This document shows, in pieces, positions 1 to 5,538 of a stretch of DNA of 5,940 bases. The stretch covers positions 1 through 5,940 of the forward strand of contig CAJGDV010000077.1 in assembly GCA_904502155.1 (NCBI GenBank), given 5' to 3'. A program made the position numbers and the translations under genes. Numbering within the stretch: position 1 is the stretch's first letter; every line of letters begins with the position of its first letter. The stretch is from an uncultured Bacilli bacterium (GTDB lineage Bacteria > Bacillota_I > Bacilli_A > RF39 > UBA660). The notes below the pieces were generated by a model. It saw only the letters and a program-made list of their open reading frames with translations. It was not told the DNA's origin and did no database searches.

Positions 1-1
1 A

Positions 2-310
2 TTCATTGAAGTACTAAAATCGAATTTGAAAATTAATGATATATTTGATTGTATTATAACAAGAGATGATGTAAAAAATTTAAAACCTTCTAGTGAAGCT
101 TATGAAAAAGCATTAGAAATACTTAATGTTGATCCTTTAAATTGTGTTGCGTTTGAGGATACAAATAAAGGCCTAGCAGCAGCTAATAATGCTAATATAA
201 ATGCAATTCATATTAATGGATATAATTTAATTGATAAAAAAATAGATAATGTTTTTTCAGTAGATTATATTCAAAGAGTTTTATTAATTTTATTAAATTA
301 TATTGATTAA
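2..310 (+). CDS. HAD-superfamily phosphatase (beta-phosphoglucomutase-like), C-terminal part
   Basis: The frame is open from base 2 to the TAA at 308-310, so this is the last 102 residues of a gene that begins outside the window. A TTG at 26 could be mistaken for a start, but residues before it (FIEVLKSN) already fit the family and no Shine-Dalgarno precedes it. HAD motif III is visible as the Lys of NLKPSSEAY (nt 83-85), and motif IV as the acidic pair in AFEDTNKGLAAA (nt 155-160), the Mg2+-binding Glu-Asp. The spacing and the FDCIITRDDV stretch match the beta-PGM/phosphoglycolate-phosphatase-like subgroup, usually about 210-220 residues. Motif I (nucleophile DxD) and the cap domain must lie upstream. 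It is probably a cytosolic sugar-phosphate or small-molecule phosphatase; the substrate cannot be read. Its stop overlaps the next start by one base (TAATG), implying translational coupling. Confidence 0.85.
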   Translation, partial: FIEVLKSNLKINDIFDCIITRDDVKNLKPSSEAYEKALEILNVDPLNCVAFEDTNKGLAAANNANINAIHINGYNLIDKKIDNVFSVDYIQRVLLILLNYID

Positions 311-1050
311 TGATTTTAAATAAAAATTTTGATTTTAATAAGTTTAAAGCATTTTATGCTGTTGTAAAAACAGGTAGTTTTTCAAAAGCTGCTGGGGAAT
401 TATTTGTACCACAACCATCAATTAATTATTCTATTAAAGAACTTGAATATAGTTGTAATTCAAAATGTAGATATTGTTTAAAAAAATCACTTTGTAGATA
501 TTGTCCTGCAAGATATAAACTTGAAACCAATGATTATAATATTAAAGCAGTATGGTATTGTGAAATGGTACATCAAATATTACATCTCTTTGATAACAAA
601 ATAACTAGGTGTACATATAAAAATTTAAAAGATGAAGAATTAGAGTTAATGTTTGATTTATTAAAAGATAGCTATAATATAACCTCTGATAACAAAAAAG
701 ACATTTGGAAGAATAATATAATTAATAATAAAAAATTAAATACAAATTTAATTATTGAAAATAATATATTACATGGTTATATACAATTTGAACAAAAAGA
801 TAATGATTTTTGTATATGTGAAATTCAAATAGCAAATAAATTTAAAGGTGATCATAAAACTTTTAGACGACTTATCGGAAGTTTCTTAGAAAGTATATTA
901 TATGATGAAAACACTATTATCTACGTAAATATAAATCCAAAAAATAAAAAATCAATTGAAGTTTTTACTAAAATAGGATTTAAAAATAGTAAAAATAACA
1001 CATATGAAATAAATGTAATAAACTTGCTAAAATGGTACAAAAGAAGCTAA
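310..1050 (+). CDS. Chimeric protein: LysR helix-turn-helix + SPASM-like Cys cluster + GNAT-like domain
   Basis: There are 246 residues in three unlike parts. Residues about 6-46 are a LysR-family winged-HTH start (FKAFYAVVKTGSFSKAAGEL, then QPSINYSIKELE), broken off just after the recognition helix; the wing, the linker helix and the whole effector domain are missing. Residues 47-92 are Cys-rich: C49, C53-x2-C56-x5-C62-x2-C65 and C84 in WYCEMVH. With CPARYKLETND this resembles the end of SPASM domains of radical-SAM peptide/protein maturases, which bind auxiliary Fe-S clusters; no radical-SAM barrel is present. Residues about 100-246 look like a GNAT acetyltransferase, with a degenerate acetyl-CoA loop (NKFKGDHKTF, 177-186) and a typical end (NPKNKKSIEVFTKIGF, 209-224). 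The ATG overlaps the HAD stop and has no Shine-Dalgarno, so translation probably depends on coupling. A terminator follows at once. The parts are read with fair confidence; whether the fusion is a working protein, a recombination scar or an assembly join is open. Confidence 0.7.
   Translation: MILNKNFDFNKFKAFYAVVKTGSFSKAAGELFVPQPSINYSIKELEYSCNSKCRYCLKKSLCRYCPARYKLETNDYNIKAVWYCEMVHQILHLFDNKITRCTYKNLKDEELELMFDLLKDSYNITSDNKKDIWKNNIINNKKLNTNLIIENNILHGYIQFEQKDNDFCICEIQIANKFKGDHKTFRRLIGSFLESILYDENTIIYVNINPKNKKSIEVFTKIGFKNSKNNTYEINVINLLKWYKRS
466..504 (+). repeat. 12-bp direct repeat encoding CRYC twice
   Basis: The 12-mer tgtagatattgt occurs identically at 466-477 and 493-504, separated by 15 bases, both in frame and both encoding Cys-Arg-Tyr-Cys (residues 53-56 and 62-65). 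Spaced Cys pairs are expected in a SPASM-type Fe-S region, but identical codons in both copies suggest either a recent small duplication or chance in AT-rich DNA. Confidence 0.6.
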
Positions 1051-1063
1051 TTAGCTTCTTTTT
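1041..1063 (+). terminator. Rho-independent terminator after the chimeric ORF
   Basis: Bases 1041-1060 form a perfect palindrome (aagaagctaa/ttagcttctt) running into a T-run at 1059-1063. The TAA stop at 1048-1050 lies in the 5' half of the hairpin. A stem of about 7 bp with a 6-base loop is the likely folded form. It separates the HAD/chimera unit from the next operon. Confidence 0.85.
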
Positions 1064-1065
1064 AT

Positions 1066-1083
1066 TTTACACTTAAGTGTAAA
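1066..1083. promoter_or_regulatory. 18-bp perfect palindrome, candidate operator
   Basis: The sequence tttacacttaagtgtaaa is its own reverse complement over 18 bases. It lies six bases upstream of the -35 box of the GNAT operon promoter and has no T-run after it on either strand, so it is a poor terminator. Size and symmetry fit a dimeric winged-HTH regulator (MarR-, HxlR- or BlaI/CopY-like sites have this general look). The regulator is not identifiable; no complete transcription factor is encoded in the window. Confidence 0.5.
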
Positions 1084-1089
1084 GAAAAA

Positions 1090-1118
1090 TTGAAAAAAAT
1101 TAATTAAATTGTTATACT
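1090..1118 (+). promoter_or_regulatory. Sigma-A-type promoter of the GNAT/transglutaminase/hydrolase operon
   Basis: A -35 TTGAAA at 1090-1095 and a -10 TATACT at 1113-1118 are separated by 17 bases. Transcription would start near 1125, giving a leader of about 15 bases with an AAAGG Shine-Dalgarno (1127-1131) before the GTG at 1141. Confidence 0.75.
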
Positions 1119-1140
1119 ACTACTAGAAAGGTAGGATAGT

Positions 1141-1935
1141 GTGAATTACGATTTATTATATGATATATATGAAAATAGTATAAAAAAGAATCTTTTAACA
1201 AAAGAATCTTTTATAAATAGAGTTAAAAATATAAACCCTGAAATATATATTTTTAAAGATAAAGCATTTTATATGAAAGACAAAAATAGTATTTTACTTT
1301 TATGTGTAAAAGAAAAATACCAAAATATAGGAATAGGAACAGAACTACTTAAAAAATGTGAAGAAGAAATAAAAAAAGAAGGACACAAAGTTGTAAGACT
1401 AGGTCATAAAGATTTCTTAAAAGGAGTTCCATTTGAAAAAGATGAATTTATGTTCTTTGATAATAGAGGATATGAAGATACAAAAATATTATCAAACAAC
1501 ATTTTTGATGTTAATAAAGAATTTAAAGCATCAGAAGATATTAGTGTTGAATACTTAAGAAGTTTAGACTTCCCAATCTTTAAAATGTTCTTTGATTTAC
1601 ATGACTATAATCTAGTACCAAATCTAGATTTAAATAAACCAATAATAGTAGCAAGAGAAAAAAATAAATTTATTGGTTTTTGTCAAATAGCAATAGAAAA
1701 TTATAAAGATTTAAATGAAAATGTTGGTGTTGTAACAAATTTATTTTTAATGCCAAAATATAGAAAATGTGAAAAAGGATATGCTTTATTTGAATTCATT
1801 AGAAAAGAATTCAAAGAAAAAAATATCAAATTATTTGAAATTGATAATTTCAATTCAGCAATGCTAGAAAAAGAAAATAGTGGGAAAGTATATGTTAAAT
1901 ATTATGTGGGAGTAAAAGATTTAGGAAATGAATAA
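1141..1935 (+). CDS. Tandem GNAT-like N-acetyltransferase
   Basis: A 264-residue cytosolic protein read as two GNAT-fold halves. The N-terminal half has the acetyl-CoA pyrophosphate-binding loop as Q61-N-I-G-I-G66 in VKEKYQNIGIGTELLKKC, followed by a helix and the FDNRGYE (106-112) end typical of GNAT motif B. The C-terminal half (about 130-264) repeats the strand-loop-helix layout (VVTNLFLMPKYRKCEKGYALFEFI, 197-220), but its loop is degenerate (R-K-C-E-K-G), so it may have lost acetyl-CoA binding and serve in substrate binding or structure. Bipartite GNATs are known, MshD being one, but I see no specific match to it. The start is GTG at 1141, chosen because AAAGG lies nine bases upstream and the promoter is close behind. 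Its end overlaps the next gene by 8 bases. Substrate unknown; the family call is good, the two-domain reading moderate. Confidence 0.75.
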   Translation: MNYDLLYDIYENSIKKNLLTKESFINRVKNINPEIYIFKDKAFYMKDKNSILLLCVKEKYQNIGIGTELLKKCEEEIKKEGHKVVRLGHKDFLKGVPFEKDEFMFFDNRGYEDTKILSNNIFDVNKEFKASEDISVEYLRSLDFPIFKMFFDLHDYNLVPNLDLNKPIIVAREKNKFIGFCQIAIENYKDLNENVGVVTNLFLMPKYRKCEKGYALFEFIRKEFKEKNIKLFEIDNFNSAMLEKENSGKVYVKYYVGVKDLGNE

Positions 1936-2611
1936 AGATTTTATAAAAGTTATTTATGATAAAGCCCACGATGAAAATTTATATACAGAAGAAATGAAAA
2001 AAGAATATACTGAAGAAATTGCTGAAATAATTGAAAAATTAAATATTACAGATAAAGATAGTGATATTGTAAAAATTGATAAAATTAATAATTATATAAA
2101 AGATAATATCTCTATTAGAGATAATTATTTCCATGCTTTAGATGGAGATGTAGAATTCGATAGAAGAGAAATGCTTTATAGAACAGGTTATGCTGCTTTA
2201 ATTAAAGGAGAAGCAATGTGTGCTGGATTTACAGAAGCAACAAGATCACTTTTAGAAGCAGTAAATGTTAAAACTCATACTTTAATTACAAAATTACCAG
2301 GCAAAAATAAACAATTACTTCACTATGTATGTGTTTGCGAAACAAGTGAAGGAAATAAAATAGTAGATCCAGAAAGACAAGGAAGTTGTGAAAGAAAAGG
2401 ATTTGATTTCCAAAGATATCTTGATGGAATGATATTTATTGTACCTGAGGATAATTTTAATAAAAATAAAGTAGGAAAAACAGGTGTTGGACCTAAAGCA
2501 TTAGAATATTTAAAAGAACCTTACTCAATTTTTAAAGAAGGACTTGGTGGGGTAGACGAACTTGTAGACATTATGAATGAGAAGGAGATAGAATATGTAC
2601 AAGGATATTAA
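1928..2611 (+). CDS. Transglutaminase-like (Cys-His-Asp) superfamily protein
   Basis: A 227-residue protein with the transglutaminase-like/papain-fold triad in its usual order: Cys98 in IKGEAMCAGFTEATRSLL, His132 in QLLHYVCV and Asp147 in KIVDPERQ. In this superfamily the members act as proteases, amidases or transglutaminases on peptides or amides; bacterial versions often sit in operons with their modifying partners. No signal peptide or membrane segment is seen, so it should be cytosolic. The N-terminal 80 residues are charged and helical. The ATG at 1928 overlaps the GNAT stop by 8 bases and has only an AGGA one base away, so translation is likely coupled to the upstream gene; an in-frame ATG at 1994 is a less likely alternative. 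The last 17 bases overlap the hydrolase gene. The fold call is firm, the reaction unknown. Confidence 0.8.
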   Translation: MNKDFIKVIYDKAHDENLYTEEMKKEYTEEIAEIIEKLNITDKDSDIVKIDKINNYIKDNISIRDNYFHALDGDVEFDRREMLYRTGYAALIKGEAMCAGFTEATRSLLEAVNVKTHTLITKLPGKNKQLLHYVCVCETSEGNKIVDPERQGSCERKGFDFQRYLDGMIFIVPEDNFNKNKVGKTGVGPKALEYLKEPYSIFKEGLGGVDELVDIMNEKEIEYVQGY

Positions 2612-3335
2612 GAGAGAATACAATATAAATATAAAAGAAATGTTACCAGAAAATCCTAAAGAAATTATGGTAGCAATCCATGGTTTTGCTGGAGATAAAG
2701 AATCATCAGCAATTAGTATGGTTGCAGAAGAATTAATGAAGCAAGATATTGGTGTTATAGCACTAGATTTACCAGGACATGGTGCTAGTGAAGTTGATGG
2801 TGATTATTTAACACTAGATAATTGTTTAGCAGATATTAGATTTACTTTAGATTATGCTAAAGAAAACTTTAAAGATGCTAAAATTAGTTTATTTGCAACA
2901 TCTTTTGGTGCTTATTTAACATTACTTTTACTAACTAGATATGGTAATGAATATAATAAAGTTGTTTTAAGATGTCCAGCTATTAGAATGGATAAAATCT
3001 TTGAAGATGAAATATTAGTAGGAACAATGGATGAATTTAAAGAAAAAGGCTATGTAATAGTAGGATATGAAAGAGAATTAAAGGTAAATTATAGTTACTT
3101 TGAAGAATTATGTGACAATCAAATTTTAAGAGATTTTGATGCTAAATGTGATAATATTTTAATTATTCATGGAGATGAAGATACAACAGCACCAATAAAA
3201 GATGCTTACGATTTCAAAGAAAAATTTGGTGTTAAAATGAATGTTGTTGAAGGAGCAGATCATAGATTTAAAAAACCTGGTGAACTTGAAAAAGTTGTAA
3301 ACCACACTTTAAATTTTATAAATGATATTGCATAA
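2595..3335 (+). CDS. Alpha/beta-hydrolase (serine hydrolase / acyl-ester or amide hydrolase)
   Basis: A 246-residue single-domain alpha/beta-hydrolase. The oxyanion region is MVAIHGFAGDK (25-35), followed by ALDLPGHGAS (56-65), the strand-loop typical of this family. The nucleophile elbow is ATSFG with Ser103, so the usual first Gly of G-x-S-x-G is Ala101. The acid is Asp196 in IIHGDEDTTAP and the base is His223 in EGADHRF, completing the Ser-Asp-His triad at normal spacing. No signal peptide is seen, so it should be cytosolic. The ATG at 2595 follows a strong GAAGGAGA Shine-Dalgarno (2581-2588) inside the end of the transglutaminase gene, with a 17-base overlap. It is the last gene of the three-gene operon, and no terminator hairpin is seen between its stop and the riboswitch leader. 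Esterase, thioesterase and peptidase activities are all possible. Confidence 0.85.
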   Translation: MYKDIKREYNINIKEMLPENPKEIMVAIHGFAGDKESSAISMVAEELMKQDIGVIALDLPGHGASEVDGDYLTLDNCLADIRFTLDYAKENFKDAKISLFATSFGAYLTLLLLTRYGNEYNKVVLRCPAIRMDKIFEDEILVGTMDEFKEKGYVIVGYERELKVNYSYFEELCDNQILRDFDAKCDNILIIHGDEDTTAPIKDAYDFKEKFGVKMNVVEGADHRFKKPGELEKVVNHTLNFINDIA

Positions 3336-3355
3336 AATAATTTATATGATAAAAT
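3328..3355 (+). promoter_or_regulatory. Promoter of the riboswitch/permease transcript
   Basis: A -35-like TTGCAT (3328-3333) overlaps the stop codon of the hydrolase gene. After 16 bases comes TAAAAT (3350-3355), preceded by TG one base away (3347-3348), i.e. an extended -10. Transcription would start near 3362, about 13 bases before the aptamer's P1 helix. The call is moderate because the region is very AT-rich. Confidence 0.55.
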
Positions 3356-3374
3356 TAAATTAGGAAGATAATAA

Positions 3375-3443
3375 ATGTCGTATATGCCTAATAATATGGT
3401 TTAGGCGTTTCTACAGATCACCTTAAATGACCTACTACGATAT
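3375..3443 (+). ncRNA. Purine riboswitch aptamer, guanine/hypoxanthine class
   Basis: The three-way junction of the purine riboswitch is readable. P1 is atgtcgt (3375-3381) with acgatat (3437-3443). P2 is gcctaa (3386-3391) with ttaggc (3401-3406), capped by a loop containing ATATGG. J2/3 is gtttctac (3407-3414). P3 is agatca (3415-3420) with tgacct (3428-3433) around the conserved loop ccttaaa (3421-3427); 3417/3431 is an A-C mismatch. J3/1 is ACT (3434-3436). The base matching specificity position 74 is C (3435), which pairs with guanine or hypoxanthine; adenine aptamers have U there. It lies upstream of a purine permease, the classical arrangement for uptake control. Confidence 0.95.
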
Positions 3444-3465
3444 ACATCTTTGATAAATAGGTCAT
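3427..3465 (+). promoter_or_regulatory. Candidate antiterminator helix of the riboswitch
   Basis: The sequence atgaccta (3427-3434), which is the 3' strand of P3 plus the first J3/1 base, is a perfect 8-base complement of taggtcat (3458-3465), the 5' arm of the terminator. Without ligand this pairing would break P3 and block the terminator; with ligand the aptamer holds this strand and the terminator can fold. This is inferred from complementarity alone. Confidence 0.6.
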
Positions 3466-3497
3466 ACCTATCTTTGGTACGGCCTTTTATTATTTTT
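3459..3497 (+). terminator. Riboswitch-controlled intrinsic terminator
   Basis: The arm aggtcatacc (3459-3468) pairs with ggtacggcct (3476-3485) over 10 positions, with one U-G wobble and one A-C mismatch, around a 7-base loop (tatcttt). A T-rich tail follows at 3485-3497. It ends 6 bases before the permease Shine-Dalgarno, as expected for an OFF switch acting at transcription. It may also stop transcripts arriving from the upstream operon, which has no terminator of its own. An alternative short hairpin, ataggt/acctat (3457-3471), is weaker. Confidence 0.75.
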
Positions 3498-3503
3498 CTA
3501 GAG

Positions 3504-3509
3504 AAGGAG
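3504..3509 (+). promoter_or_regulatory. Shine-Dalgarno deciding the permease start
   Basis: AAGGAG at 3504-3509 directly abuts an in-frame ATG at 3510 (too close) and lies six bases before the ATG at 3516, which is therefore the likely start. The frame is open upstream to a TTG at 3450, but that falls inside the riboswitch expression platform. Confidence 0.8.
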
Positions 3510-3515
3510 ATGTGC

Positions 3516-5033
3516 ATGGGAAAAAAAGATTACAAAAATCTAAGTAGACTTGATAAGTTCTTTGGAATAACTAAAAATAAATCAAGTCTAAAAACTGAAA
3601 TATATGCTGGATTTGCAACATTTCTAGCAATGGCATATATTTTAACAGTAAATCCAAATAATATTTTATTTGGAGGTACAGCAGACCCAAGATGGCCTAG
3701 TGTTTTTATTGCAACAAGTTTGGGAGCTTTTGTTGGAACATTGTTTATGGCATTTATAGCTAAAATGCCACTTGCTCAAGCATCAGGAATGGGACTTAAT
3801 GCTATAATTGGAGGAATGATTGGTGGAACAATGGGATTTGCATTTAGTTATGGTAATGCAATGCTATTAGTTTTCCTTAGCGGAATAATATTCTTATTAT
3901 TATCAGTTGTTCCAATTGGAAAAGATGAAGACGGAAAAAGAGTTACATGTCGTGAAAAAATATTTGATGGAATGCCAGAATCTGTTAGAACTGCTATTCC
4001 AGTAGGAATAGGATTATTTATAGCATTTATAGGGATGCAAAATGCTAATATTATACAAACAAACGAATATACATTAGTACAATTTGTGGATTTAACAAAT
4101 AAAGCTAATTGGGCTTTAGGTGGTGTAGGTTGCCAAGCTATAGTAGCGTTATTTGGATTATTAGTTATTACAGTACTTTCTCATTATAGAGTAAAAGGTT
4201 CAGTTATAATGGGAATATTATCAGCAACACTTTTAGCAATACCACTTAAAGTTGCTAATATTGATATATTACTTGGAAAAGTAGACGGAGTATCATGGGC
4301 ATTTTATGATAATTTTAAAAATTATTTTAGTATGAATCCTGAAGAAGGTGGAATTTTCTTATCAATGTTTACAGAAGGATTTAATTTTCCAGAAGGATCA
4401 TTAATGATATGTTTAATGACAATTCTTACCTTTATTATGATTGATATGTTTGATACAATGGGGACAATTGTAGGATGTTGTGCTAATGCTAATTTACTTG
4501 ATAAAAAAGGAAAACCACAAAACTTTAACAAAATTATGAATTCTGATTCACTTGCAACTTGTACAGGTGCATTACTTGGAACTAGTACTGTAACAACGTT
4601 TGTTGAATCAGGAGCCGGGGTTGCTGAAGGCGGAAGAACAGGTCTAACTGCATTAGTTGCTGCCATATTATTCTTCCTATCAATATTTATACTTCCAATT
4701 TTTGCATTTATTCCTCAAGCAGCAGCAGGAAGTGCTCTAATCTATGTTGGAGTATTAATGATGAGTAATGTTAAAAATATTGACTTTAGTGAAGTAAAAG
4801 AATCAGTTCCAGCTTTCCTTACTATTTCTATGATGGTATTATCATATTCAATTACAAACGGTATAGGACTTGGAGTAGTTTCTTATTTCTTTATAAATAT
4901 ATTAATTTATATTATTGATGTTATTAAATTTTTAAGATCAGATTATAGAGAAAAACCAAGATTAGAAATAAGTCTTGTAACATTTATAGTTACAATATTA
5001 TTCTTAATTTATTTCTTAGTTCCAACAATTTAA
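3516..5033 (+). CDS. pbuG: Guanine/hypoxanthine permease, NCS2 family (PbuG/AzgA type)
   Basis: A 505-residue inner-membrane purine importer of the AzgA-like branch of the NCS2 (nucleobase:cation symporter-2) family, with about 12-13 hydrophobic segments. The N-terminus reads KFFGITKNKSSLKTEIYAGF, then FLAMAYILTVNPNNI. A glycine-rich substrate-region motif is at 85-100 (PLAQASGMGLNAIIGG), REKIFDGMPESVRTAIPVGIGLFIAFIGMQNA is at 146-177, and IDMFDTMGTIVG at 309-320 holds the conserved acidic pair. ALLGTSTVTTFVESGAGVAEGGRTGLTA (352-379) carries the conserved Glu364 and the family signature. At 505 residues it is somewhat longer than typical PbuG (about 430-440); the extra length includes loops around 250-290 and a last hydrophobic segment at 484-503. 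The start at 3516 is set by AAGGAG. Guanine-class riboswitch control supports guanine/hypoxanthine as substrate; adenine is less likely. A terminator follows directly. Confidence 0.93.
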   Translation: MGKKDYKNLSRLDKFFGITKNKSSLKTEIYAGFATFLAMAYILTVNPNNILFGGTADPRWPSVFIATSLGAFVGTLFMAFIAKMPLAQASGMGLNAIIGGMIGGTMGFAFSYGNAMLLVFLSGIIFLLLSVVPIGKDEDGKRVTCREKIFDGMPESVRTAIPVGIGLFIAFIGMQNANIIQTNEYTLVQFVDLTNKANWALGGVGCQAIVALFGLLVITVLSHYRVKGSVIMGILSATLLAIPLKVANIDILLGKVDGVSWAFYDNFKNYFSMNPEEGGIFLSMFTEGFNFPEGSLMICLMTILTFIMIDMFDTMGTIVGCCANANLLDKKGKPQNFNKIMNSDSLATCTGALLGTSTVTTFVESGAGVAEGGRTGLTALVAAILFFLSIFILPIFAFIPQAAAGSALIYVGVLMMSNVKNIDFSEVKESVPAFLTISMMVLSYSITNGIGLGVVSYFFINILIYIIDVIKFLRSDYREKPRLEISLVTFIVTILFLIYFLVPTI

Positions 5034-5034
5034 G

Positions 5035-5059
5035 AAGCAAGTTAAATCTTGCTTTTTTT
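5035..5059 (+). terminator. Rho-independent terminator after the permease
   Basis: The stem aagcaag (5035-5041) with cttgctt (5048-5054) closes a 6-base loop, and seven T's run from 5053 to 5059. It begins two bases after the permease stop. Confidence 0.9.
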
Positions 5060-5077
5060 ATACCTTTAATTTATAAT
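5049..5077 (+). promoter_or_regulatory. Sigma-A-type promoter of sufU
   Basis: TTGCTT at 5049-5054 and a consensus TATAAT at 5072-5077 are 17 bases apart. The -35 box is part of the 3' arm of the permease terminator. Transcription would start near 5084, a few bases before the AAAGGAG Shine-Dalgarno (5088-5094). Confidence 0.75.
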
Positions 5078-5103
5078 ATAAATGCAAAAAGGAGCTGATT
5101 TAA

Positions 5104-5538
5104 ATGGATGAAAATTTAAAAAGAAGCATACTACTTGAAAATTATCAAAATCCTAAAAATAAAGGATTAATAGAAGATGATAGTTATATAAAAATAAATA
5201 TGAATAATGAATCATGTATAGATGAAATTAACCTTATGGTTAAATTTGATGGTGATATTATAGAAGATATAAGATTTGATGGTGAAGCATGTGCTATATG
5301 TACAAGTTCAACATCGGTTATGATTGAAACATTAATTGGTAAAAATATAAGTGAAGTTGAAAAAATATATCAAAACTTTTATAACATGATTGAAGAAAAA
5401 GATTTTGATGAAGAAATTTTAGAAGCTGCTATCGCATATTGTGATATTGCGAAACAACCTAATAGAAAAAAATGTGCATTACTTCCTTGGTGGGGAATAG
5501 AAAAAATAATTAAAATGAAAGGAAAAGAAAATGAATAA
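5104..5538 (+). CDS. sufU: SufU, zinc-dependent sulfur-transfer protein of Fe-S cluster assembly
   Basis: A 144-residue cytosolic protein, the usual SufU length. In Bacillota, SufU takes persulfide sulfur from the cysteine desulfurase SufS and passes it to the SufBCD assembly complex. The N-terminus (RSILLENYQNPKNKGLIEDD) matches the family. The Zn ligands are present: Cys38 and Asp40 in NNESCIDEINL, Cys63 in FDGEACAICTSSTS and Cys124 in NRKKCALLPW. The Gly normally between the first Cys and Asp (CGD) is Ile39, a visible departure. The 18-21-residue insertion between the second and third ligand regions that separates SufU from IscU is consistent with the spacing (63 to 124). C66 and C113 are extra cysteines. 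The ATG at 5104 lies nine bases after AAAGGAG. No sufS, sufB, sufC or sufD is in the window, so it stands apart from a suf cluster, at least on this side. Its end overlaps the next gene by 8 bases. Confidence 0.92.
   Translation: MDENLKRSILLENYQNPKNKGLIEDDSYIKINMNNESCIDEINLMVKFDGDIIEDIRFDGEACAICTSSTSVMIETLIGKNISEVEKIYQNFYNMIEEKDFDEEILEAAIAYCDIAKQPNRKKCALLPWWGIEKIIKMKGKENE

Noticed and set aside
26..310. TTG at 26 as the true start of a small 94-residue HAD protein
   Set aside because: The frame is open to the window edge, family-like residues precede the TTG, and the catalytic N-terminal half must lie upstream.
310..1050. A complete LysR transcription regulator
   Set aside because: Only the first 46 residues match. 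The wing, linker helix and ligand-binding domain are absent and replaced by unrelated domains.
1066..1083. The palindrome as a second terminator hairpin
   Set aside because: No T-run follows on either strand, and a loopless perfect palindrome next to a promoter fits a protein-binding site better.
3450..3515. A TTG start giving a permease 22 residues longer at the N-terminus
   Set aside because: It lies inside the riboswitch expression platform, has no Shine-Dalgarno, and the extra residues do not resemble the NCS2 N-terminus. The ATG at 3516 has AAGGAG at proper spacing.
4322..4666. Open frame of 114 codons on the minus strand
   Set aside because: It lies wholly within the permease gene, has no family resemblance and is explained by the codon pattern of the opposite strand.
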